From an uncultured Clostridium sp. (GTDB lineage Bacteria; Bacillota; Clostridia; Lachnospirales; Lachnospiraceae), in contig CATWBR010000259.1 in assembly GCA_958349075.1 (NCBI GenBank), positions 1 through 6,509 on the forward strand: 6,509 bases of DNA. The letters are read 5' to 3'. A model generated the notes under the pieces. It was given only the letters and a program-made list of their open reading frames with translations. It was not told where the DNA came from and searched no databases. The position numbers and the translations under genes are program-made. Positions 1 through 4,849 of the stretch are shown one piece after another (position 1 is the first letter of the stretch; every line of letters starts with the position of its first letter).

Positions 1-193
1 GCGTATACTGATAATAAATATGATAAATACAGTCCTTCTCACAGAGGCCGTTCGGGTCGTTCAGCCAGCCGGTTTCCGGCATCATATGGTATTTAAGACG
101 CCCCGGAGCATTCTTTACATTTTCCATGTAATCTCTGTTGTCCCTGTACCACTTACCATAATCCGCTCTATATACTTTCTGATATTTTTCCAT
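1..193 (-). CDS. scrB: Sucrose-6-phosphate hydrolase (GH32), N-terminal part only
   Basis: This is the first 64 codons of a gene that continues beyond the left edge of the window. The visible N-terminus carries the GH32 signature WLNDPNG at about residues 44-50, preceded by YHMMPETG. The Asp in the NDPNG motif is the catalytic nucleophile of GH32 invertases, fructanases and sucrose-6-phosphate hydrolases. The pairing with a sucrose PTS permease favours cytoplasmic cleavage of sucrose-6-phosphate to glucose-6-phosphate and fructose, and no signal peptide is seen. The ATG at 193 follows the scrA stop codon after one base (TAAG ATG), and its Shine-Dalgarno site lies inside the last scrA codons, so translation is probably coupled to scrA. 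Family assignment is firm; exact substrate is inferred from the neighbour. Confidence 0.93.
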   Translation of the reverse strand, partial: MEKYQKVYRADYGKWYRDNRDYMENVKNAPGRLKYHMMPETGWLNDPNGLCEKDCIYHIYYQYT

Positions 194-194
194 C

Positions 195-2234
195 TTAAAC
201 CTCTGCTTTTTTACTGATTACAGCAATCCTGTTTTCCGGCCCCGCCTCGTCAAACTCTATTAATTCCAGTTCAATACCGCCCGCCTCCGGAAGAATCATC
301 ATGGTCTGCGGATTGACGCCCTTTTCTCTCAGCAGGGAGAGGTCGAACGATAAGAGGCGGTCACCCCTTTTAACCTTTGCTCCCTGTTCTGTAAAAGCCT
401 CGAAACCTTCCCCGTTCATCTGTACCGTATCAATGCCAACGTGAATCAACACGTCAATTCCGGCTTCCGAAGTGATGCCGACCGCATGCTTTGTCGGAAA
501 CAGCAGACTGATGGTTCCGTCACACGGCGCATAGACCGTGCCGTCGGCCGGATTGACCGCAATGCCGTCTCCCAGCGCTTTCGATGCAAACATCGGATCG
601 TCGGAACCCGTTACCGGAAGGACCGCTCCCCTTACAGGCGCATAAAGTTCCAGGACTTTTTCTGCTTTCTCTTCAGCCTGCTTATCTGACGATACCGCAT
701 GTTCTGCGGATACTATCTGTCCTGCAGCTTCTTCCGTTCCGTCCATCGCAGCCGCGCTTTCTGCCTTATCCGCGCTGCCGGCAGCGTTCTCCTGTCCGCC
801 CTTCTCCCCGGCCGCAATTTCCGCCTTTCCCAGGCCATATTTCTTCCAGAAGAATACCGTCAGCAGGAAGGAAACGCCCATAGATAAAATAAGCCCTATT
901 GCAAAATTCAGATAATGATCCGGTTTCATGGAAATGAATCCCGGAAGACCGGCGGCTCCCAAAGCCTGCGCCAGTGTCTTCGTCCAGGCAAGATAAGCGC
1001 TGCCCACCGCTGAGCCGGCTATTGCCGCGTAGAATGGATATTTCAGCTTAAGAGTCACACCGAACATGGCCGGTTCCGTAATTCCCAGAAGTGCGGAAAT
1101 ACCGGATGCGGAGCAGATGGATTTCATTCTTTCGTTCTTTGTCATCATCAGGACAGCCAGTACCGCGGCGCCCTGAGCCACATTGTTCATACTTGCGGTC
1201 GAGAAAATAAAACTTCCGCCCGTATGGACACTGTCTGCTATCAACTGTGTCTCAATCGCGATAAAGCTGTGGTGCATACCGGTGAGTGTAATCGGCGCAT
1301 AGGCAAGCCCGAACAGAGCGCCGCCGATTGGTCCCAATGTATTATAAAGCCATGTGATGCCTGCTGCCAGAAGGTTTCCGGCCTCGCGAAGCAGCGGACC
1401 CACGAAGATAAAAGTTAAAAAGGATGTAACAAGAATAGAAAGCAGCGGAGTTGTCAGATTATCCAGCCAGGACGGTGTAACCCTGTGCAGCCGCTTTTCC
1501 AGATTAGCAAGAATCCATGATACCGCCAGTACCGGAAGTACGGTTCCCTGATAGCCGATAGCAGCAATATCCAGTCCGAATATGTTCCAGACCGGCGCGG
1601 TTCCCACTCCTATCTGGTAGGCGTTCATCAAATCCGGATGTACCATAATCATACCCATGGCCGCTCCCAGGAACGGATTGCCGCCGAATTTCTTTGTCGC
1701 ACTGAATCCTATCAGGACGGGCAGAAAGGTAAACGGGGCGCTGGCAAACGTATTAATCGCCGTTGCAAGTCCCTGCCACTGTGGATACATCTCAATCACC
1801 GACTGTCCGTGGAACAGCCCGGAGGTCAACAGGTTATTGAGTCCCATCAAAAGGCCGCCGGCTACAATGGCCGGGATAATCGGAACAAAAATATCACTGA
1901 GCATCTTTACAAAGCGCTGAATCGGATTCCCCTTTTTCTCTTCCGTCTCATCCCTCTCGTCCCTCTCGTCCCCTGTCTCGTTTATGGTTCCCAACTGTTT
2001 CTGGACTTCCTGACAGACCAGATTAACGGTGCCTGAACCGAAAATAATCTGGAATTGTGACTGGGTCAGAAAAACTCCTTTGACGCCCTCGACACCGCCC
2101 AGGGCCTCCTCGTCCCTCAGTTCATTATCCCGCAGCTGAAAACGCAGCCTGGTCGCACAGTGCGCCACCGATTTGATATTCCCCTTTCCGCCTACATAAC
2201 GGATTACTTCACTGGCAATCTTCTCATAATTCAT
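195..2234 (-). CDS. scrA: Sucrose-specific PTS permease, fused EIIBCA
   Basis: This 679-residue membrane protein imports sucrose and phosphorylates it to sucrose-6-phosphate. An EIIB domain lies at about residues 1-82, with the phospho-cysteine C26 in the motif HCATRLRF. A charged linker follows at 87-103. The EIIC membrane domain spans about 105-465, with FGGNPFLGAAMG (183-194), TGMHHSFIAIE (318-328) and the substrate-site motif GITEPAMFG (384-392). An Ala/Glu-rich linker at about 466-526 leads to a glucose-type EIIA domain (about 527-679), with H583 in TKHAVGI and the likely phospho-histidine H598 in VLIHVGIDTV. The EIIBC part looks like the sucrose/trehalose/beta-glucoside group, and the FGGNP and MVHPDLMNAY segments plus the downstream GH32 gene favour sucrose. 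The fused IIA means only HPr and Enzyme I are needed as donors. A trehalose or beta-glucoside role is a less likely alternative. Confidence 0.92.
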   Translation of the reverse strand: MNYEKIASEVIRYVGGKGNIKSVAHCATRLRFQLRDNELRDEEALGGVEGVKGVFLTQSQFQIIFGSGTVNLVCQEVQKQLGTINETGDERDERDETEEKKGNPIQRFVKMLSDIFVPIIPAIVAGGLLMGLNNLLTSGLFHGQSVIEMYPQWQGLATAINTFASAPFTFLPVLIGFSATKKFGGNPFLGAAMGMIMVHPDLMNAYQIGVGTAPVWNIFGLDIAAIGYQGTVLPVLAVSWILANLEKRLHRVTPSWLDNLTTPLLSILVTSFLTFIFVGPLLREAGNLLAAGITWLYNTLGPIGGALFGLAYAPITLTGMHHSFIAIETQLIADSVHTGGSFIFSTASMNNVAQGAAVLAVLMMTKNERMKSICSASGISALLGITEPAMFGVTLKLKYPFYAAIAGSAVGSAYLAWTKTLAQALGAAGLPGFISMKPDHYLNFAIGLILSMGVSFLLTVFFWKKYGLGKAEIAAGEKGGQENAAGSADKAESAAAMDGTEEAAGQIVSAEHAVSSDKQAEEKAEKVLELYAPVRGAVLPVTGSDDPMFASKALGDGIAVNPADGTVYAPCDGTISLLFPTKHAVGITSEAGIDVLIHVGIDTVQMNGEGFEAFTEQGAKVKRGDRLLSFDLSLLREKGVNPQTMMILPEAGGIELELIEFDEAGPENRIAVISKKAEV
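200..206 (-). promoter_or_regulatory. Ribosome binding site of scrB, inside the scrA 3' end
   Basis: On the minus strand the sequence GCAGAGG is followed by six bases (TTTAAG) and then the scrB ATG. The site overlaps the last codons of scrA, which supports the ATG at 193 as the start and suggests that ribosomes ending scrA restart on scrB. Confidence 0.7.
1947..1973 (-). repeat. Three tandem 9-bp units in the scrA IIB-IIC linker
   Basis: On the plus strand three consecutive 9-base units read CTCATCCCT, CTCGTCCCT and CTCGTCCCC, differing at one base each from the middle unit. They encode the repeated Asp-Glu-Arg tripeptides in the charged linker (about residues 88-96) between the EIIB and EIIC domains. 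Because the unit is a multiple of three, copy-number change would keep the frame. Confidence 0.75.
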
Positions 2235-2242
2235 AGCTATAA

Positions 2243-2250
2243 CCCCTTCT
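2243..2250 (-). promoter_or_regulatory. Ribosome binding site of scrA
   Basis: The minus strand reads AGAAGGGG, then eight bases, then ATG at 2234. This is a good purine-rich Shine-Dalgarno site at normal spacing and supports the chosen start, which also places EIIB C26 at the usual distance from the N-terminus. Confidence 0.7.
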
Positions 2251-2261
2251 TTGCAACATTT

Positions 2262-2279
2262 TGTGGTATCGGTTCCATA
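2262..2279. promoter_or_regulatory. Operator O1, downstream of the scrA promoter
   Basis: The plus strand reads TGTGGTATCGGTTCCATA, an imperfect palindrome with a central CG, as is usual for LacI-family operators. It matches the reverse complement of O2 (2321-2338) at 17 of 18 positions. It covers roughly +1 to +19 of the predicted scrA transcript, so a bound repressor would block initiation or early elongation. The likely ligand is the LacI-family protein encoded just upstream. Confidence 0.82.
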
Positions 2280-2286
2280 TTTAAAT

Positions 2287-2313
2287 ATTATATCATTCCA
2301 GCCCGAAAGTCAA
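2287..2313 (-). promoter_or_regulatory. scrA promoter with extended -10
   Basis: On the minus strand a -35 box TTGACT (2308-2313) and a perfect -10 box TATAAT (2287-2292) are separated by 15 bases. The short spacer is offset by a TGA just before the -10, an extended -10 element. An alternative -10, TAATAT, gives 17-base spacing. The predicted start is near 2280, leaving a leader of about 46 nt. Operators lie immediately on both sides. Confidence 0.78.
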
Positions 2314-2320
2314 TATGGTT

Positions 2321-2338
2321 TGTGGAACCGATACCACA
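2321..2338. promoter_or_regulatory. Operator O2, upstream of the scrA promoter
   Basis: The plus strand reads TGTGGAACCGATACCACA, a near-palindrome centred on CG and the inverted copy of O1 with one difference. It begins eight bases upstream of the -35 box. Its centre is 59 bp from the centre of O1. In both operators the GGAACC half-site faces the promoter and the GGTATC half-site faces outward. Confidence 0.82.
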
Positions 2339-2455
2339 TGTAGGTGTAGAATTTTCTCTCTTATTTTTGTGCAGTTTATACAATTTTAGTCACCAAAGCC
2401 GCCGCAGTGCGATCCTCACGGTGCGTTTTTTGTTTCATAGAACAAACTTTCCTTA
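2339..2455. other. Spacer between the scrR terminator and operator O2
   Basis: Nothing firm is found in these 117 bases. They hold a weak plus-strand hairpin followed by six T (2403-2431). They also hold a minus-strand open frame of 20 codons (2376-2438, ATG to TAA) with AAGGA 11 bases before its ATG. Neither is convincing; the frame lies upstream of the scrA promoter and downstream of the scrR terminator, so no clear promoter serves it. Confidence 0.4.
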
Positions 2456-2500
2456 TAAAACAAAAAAGTATTCTGAAGATTCCCCTCCTCAGAATACTTT
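2456..2500 (-). terminator. Rho-independent terminator after scrR
   Basis: A perfect 12-bp stem (AAAGTATTCTGA pairing with TCAGAATACTTT) with a 12-base loop is followed on the minus strand by a T-rich run, TTTTTTGTTTT, whose first three T belong to the stem. It begins 37 bases past the scrR stop codon and insulates scrA from scrR transcription, so scrAB must depend mainly on its own promoter. Confidence 0.9.
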
Positions 2501-2536
2501 ACATCCTCTCCTGTTTGCCGTCCTGCCATCAGCGCC

Positions 2537-3529
2537 TCATTTTTCAGCCGTTCTCACGCTGTTCCCATCTATAAACTCATAACCCACGACCTGTTTCTTT
2601 GGAACCGGTTCCCCTTTTATGATTTTTAAAAGCGTCTCCGCGCCCAGATATCCCATCGCGTAGGAATCGAATTTAAGCGTGGTCAGTTCCGGACTTAGAA
2701 GCTCGCTCTCATCATAGCCGCCAAAGCCGGTTACCGACACGTCATCGGGAATCCGCAGGCCTGCCTGCTGCAAAATGCGGTATGCACCGTAAGCCAGCCG
2801 GTCCGTTGCACAGATAACCGCATCCACCGGACCGGCATTCAGAATCTCTCTCATTGACGCCTGGCCGCTCTCATAGCTGTAATCTCCCGTCATAACCAGT
2901 GGTTCGGCCACGCCGCAGGACTCCAGCCCGTCGAGCACCCCTTTCTTTCTCTGAATCCCCACGGCCGCATCCGATTCGCCCACGCCAATATAAGCCACCC
3001 GCCGCGGATGATTTTTCCCGATATACTCCCCCATCCGGCGGCCTGCGCTGTAATCGTCATCTACAACGGCAATTCCCTCTTCCCATTCCTGCGCGAGAAC
3101 TACAACCGGAATCCCGCAGCCGGCCAACAGTTCCCTGTGCGCTTTGGTGAGGGTGATTGCGCTGAACAGGATACCGTCCACATTCAGACTGATCAGTCTC
3201 TGAATATTCTTAAGTTCAAGTTCACTGTCATGATCCGAGCTCTTAATCAGTGTCTCATATCCCTGGTTTCTTAAATATCGGTCAATACTTGTGATAACAC
3301 GGCTCGTCACCTTGGAATTCAGAGTGGGTACCACCACGCCGATCACATTGCTTTCCCTGGCATTCAATCTGGCAAACGTATTAGGCTCGTAATTATATTC
3401 TTTAATTATCTCCTGGATCCGTTCCCTGGTCTCCTGCTTGACATAGCCGCCGTTAAAATACCGGGACACCGTACTTTTTGTCACGCCTGCCATCCCGGCT
3501 ATGTCTGCCATCGTAATTTTTCTCGTCAT
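2537..3529 (-). CDS. scrR: LacI-family repressor, probable sucrose operon regulator
   Basis: This 330-residue protein has the usual LacI/GalR layout and length. An N-terminal helix-turn-helix covers about residues 5-26 (MADIAGMAGVTKSTVSRYFN), a hinge region lies near 48-60, and a periplasmic-binding-protein-like effector domain runs from about 62 to the end (VIGVVVPTLNSKVTSRV, DGILFSAI, AVICATDRLAYGAY, DVSVTGFGGYD). It probably represses scrAB and is released by a sucrose-derived ligand; this is inferred from position and from the CG-centred operators at the scrA promoter. The ATG at 3529 is chosen because the helix-turn-helix then starts at the normal distance, AAAGGG lies eight bases upstream, and the predicted -10 box overlaps the next in-frame ATG (3568). 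No copy of the operator is seen at its own promoter. One oddity: the minor-groove leucine of the hinge seems displaced by one residue. Confidence 0.88.
   Translation of the reverse strand: MTRKITMADIAGMAGVTKSTVSRYFNGGYVKQETRERIQEIIKEYNYEPNTFARLNARESNVIGVVVPTLNSKVTSRVITSIDRYLRNQGYETLIKSSDHDSELELKNIQRLISLNVDGILFSAITLTKAHRELLAGCGIPVVVLAQEWEEGIAVVDDDYSAGRRMGEYIGKNHPRRVAYIGVGESDAAVGIQRKKGVLDGLESCGVAEPLVMTGDYSYESGQASMREILNAGPVDAVICATDRLAYGAYRILQQAGLRIPDDVSVTGFGGYDESELLSPELTTLKFDSYAMGYLGAETLLKIIKGEPVPKKQVVGYEFIDGNSVRTAEK
2601..2612. promoter_or_regulatory. Operator-like perfect palindrome inside scrR
   Basis: GGAACCGGTTCC is a perfect 12-bp palindrome made of two copies of the GGAACC half-site that occurs once in each of O1 and O2. 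It lies in the codons for Glu307-Pro-Val-Pro310 of scrR, 277 bp from the centre of O2. It may be an auxiliary operator, but the Gly-Glu-Pro-Val-Pro codons could also produce it by chance. Confidence 0.4.
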
Positions 3530-3624
3530 CTTCTCAGCCCTTTCACGCGCTTTATCATCTGTTTCCATTTTATCCGTTGTGGACAGGCATGGCAAGAGGA
3601 ATATAAAAATCGATTCAGCGGCAT
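3526..3624 (-). CDS. Possible 32-residue small ORF overlapping the scrR start
   Basis: An ATG at 3624 follows GGAGAGGAATT and opens a 32-codon frame whose TGA overlaps the scrR ATG as ATGA. The predicted peptide is basic toward its C-terminus (KQMIKRVKGLRR) and holds one CxxC-like pair (CHAC). The layout resembles a translationally coupled leader. Against this, the best scrR promoter (3567-3595) lies inside the frame, so the ATG would be transcribed only by read-through or from an unseen upstream promoter. No family is recognised. It may well be accidental. Confidence 0.18.
   Translation of the reverse strand: MPLNRFLYSSCHACPQRIKWKQMIKRVKGLRR
3538..3543 (-). promoter_or_regulatory. Ribosome binding site of scrR
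   Basis: The minus strand reads AAAGGG followed by eight bases and the ATG at 3529. This moderate Shine-Dalgarno site helps decide the start against the upstream in-frame ATG codons. Confidence 0.6.
3567..3595 (-). promoter_or_regulatory. scrR promoter
   Basis: On the minus strand TTGCCA (3590-3595) and TAAAAT (3567-3572) are separated by exactly 17 bases, each matching the sigma-A consensus at five of six positions. The predicted transcription start near 3560 gives a leader of about 30 nt before the ATG at 3529. The in-frame ATG at 3568 overlaps the -10 box and so cannot be the start from this promoter. Confidence 0.72.
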
Positions 3625-3675
3625 AATTCCTCTCCGCCGCAGTGAGAGCCCGGCCCGAGGGCTTTTCATTGCCAA

Positions 3676-3716
3676 TCAAAAAGGGCGGAAATATATCATC
3701 CCGATACATTCCCGCC
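3676..3716 (-). terminator. Rho-independent terminator after the exonuclease gene
   Basis: On the minus strand GGCGGGAAT pairs with ATTTCCGCC (nine pairs including one G-T wobble) around a loop of about 15 bases, followed by CTTTTTGATT. It begins 31 bases after the exonuclease stop codon and separates that gene from scrR. Confidence 0.75.
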
Positions 3717-3746
3717 TGTGTGTTTCTCTTTTCATCTAAACCGGCA

Positions 3747-4739
3747 TCACTGCTGCCATTCATCATCCGTATAGTGTTTACACGCACGTTTTGCTTTGTT
3801 TCTCTCCGTGCGTTTTTTCTTCGCCTCTTCCTTCTTCTTCATGATGAGGGCTGCCCCCTCCTCGCCGGTCAGCTTTGTCGTCTTAACTGCATAGACGCTG
3901 CCGTCCTCCGACTTCTTCATGCGGATTTTCCCCTTCATATATCCGTGCTCCGGACAATATGAAAGGCAGAAATAGAACTTCTGGTTTGAAGAAAACCACC
4001 TTATTTTTTTTCTGAGGGTGCGGTGGCATTTATAACAGACCATGTCCGTTACTCTTCGCTCTTCCAGCACCTTCTCTTTTGTATCGTAAGTCCTGGATAC
4101 AAACTTTGCGTATCCGGGAAATTCCAGATAAATCTCTTCCTCTTCCGTCTCCGGCAGTCTGTAATAATCTACGGAAACGTATTCCACCATGCTGTAAAAA
4201 TCCATCTCAGCCATAATGCGGCCCGTGTAGTACGCATCATCCAGCGCCCTGTGAAACGGCCTGTCCTCCGCGATACCCAGTTCCTCCACAACCGTATCGA
4301 GGGAATCTTTTCGTTTATCCCCCTTGATAAGACCGTAGATCTTCTGGAGATCATAATAAAGAAGCGGCATCTTAAAAGGTATGTCCAGCCCGTGGTACAT
4401 CATGTTTCTCTGAAGTTCCGTCAGATCCATGGTACCCCATGTGCAGAATTTATAATCATCCCCGCACCAGGCCAGAAATTCTTCCATGGCTTTTCCGAAC
4501 TCTTCGCCCTCCATGTTTAGTTCTTCCATGGACATATGGGTCACTTCGGATATCTTAAAGTGCATCTGCCGATATACTCTGGGGCGGATCAGGCGGTGAA
4601 ATTCCGATATGATCTGCAGGCTCGTATTCAGCTTGACCGCGCCTATCTCTATAATCTCAAACGGCAGCCGGTCCATCGAGCCGTCTTTCCCAAGAGGACT
4701 CTGATTCCATTCCAAGTCTAATACAATATACTGTCCCAT
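3747..4739 (-). CDS. DEDDh-type 3'-5' exonuclease with C-terminal zinc-ribbon-like segment
   Basis: This 330-residue protein has a DnaQ-like exonuclease fold in its first half, closest by motif to the ERI-1/KapD branch. The catalytic residues are visible: D8 and E10 (LDLEWN, Exo I), D105 (TWGTMDLTEL, Exo II), and H163 with D168 (HRALDDAYYTGR, Exo III). These would bind two metal ions and remove nucleotides from 3' ends of RNA or DNA. The second half has four cysteines spaced like a zinc ribbon (C235, C238, C258, C262, with H265 nearby) and ends in a lysine/arginine-rich tail (about 300-321), both likely nucleic-acid binding. The ATG at 4739 is preferred; a TTG five codons upstream is possible. 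The Shine-Dalgarno match is weak (TTGGAA). A terminator follows. Substrate is unknown, and no link to sucrose use is evident. Confidence 0.85.
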   Translation of the reverse strand: MGQYIVLDLEWNQSPLGKDGSMDRLPFEIIEIGAVKLNTSLQIISEFHRLIRPRVYRQMHFKISEVTHMSMEELNMEGEEFGKAMEEFLAWCGDDYKFCTWGTMDLTELQRNMMYHGLDIPFKMPLLYYDLQKIYGLIKGDKRKDSLDTVVEELGIAEDRPFHRALDDAYYTGRIMAEMDFYSMVEYVSVDYYRLPETEEEEIYLEFPGYAKFVSRTYDTKEKVLEERRVTDMVCYKCHRTLRKKIRWFSSNQKFYFCLSYCPEHGYMKGKIRMKKSEDGSVYAVKTTKLTGEEGAALIMKKKEEAKKKRTERNKAKRACKHYTDDEWQQ

Positions 4740-4849
4740 AACTAAACATTCCAATCATTCATTCGGTATCAAGTCGCACTATATAACTTTACCACATTAT
4801 GAAACATAAGTCGAGTATTATTAGGTGGTTGAAATTTCCTCCTCTGTCC
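4740..4849. other. Gap between ptsI and the exonuclease gene
   Basis: This 110-base AT-rich gap holds no convincing terminator for ptsI and no convincing promoter for the exonuclease gene. It does hold an unused strong Shine-Dalgarno-like run (minus strand AGAGGAGG, 4838-4845), a short inverted repeat TTATGAAACATAA (4797-4809), and a TATATA run on the minus strand (near 4780) without a matching -35. The two genes could be cotranscribed. Confidence 0.4.

Noticed and set aside
584..883. Plus-strand open frames across scrA, scrR, the exonuclease gene and ptsI
   Set aside because: They run antisense to well-supported genes, have biased, low-complexity translations and show no recognisable domains; they are frame shadows.
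2262..2338. Catabolite-repression (cre) sites at the scrA promoter
   Set aside because: O1 and O2 fit a CG-centred palindrome but miss the cre consensus TGWAANCGNTNWCA at several key positions and have G-rich arms. A specific regulator is a better explanation. Partial cre-like matches near 570, 1912 and 5255 also have three or more mismatches.
3644..3667. Plus-strand hairpin followed by TTTT between the exonuclease terminator and the scrR promoter
   Set aside because: The stem needs two G-T wobbles, the T-run is part of the stem, and no plus-strand gene is present for it to terminate.
3530..3787. N-terminal extension of the LacI-family gene, giving 416 residues
   Set aside because: The extension would overlap the end of the exonuclease gene, contains a terminator and a good promoter, and has no recognisable domain. 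The start at 3529 gives a standard LacI-family length and a proper helix-turn-helix position.
4740..4754. TTG start for the exonuclease, five codons upstream of the ATG
   Set aside because: The ATG at 4739 places the Exo I motif at the usual distance from the N-terminus and a TTG start has no better ribosome binding site. It remains possible.
4755..4810. Promoter for the exonuclease gene
   Set aside because: A TATATA run exists on the minus strand, but the bases at 16-18 bp upstream match the -35 consensus at only about two positions.
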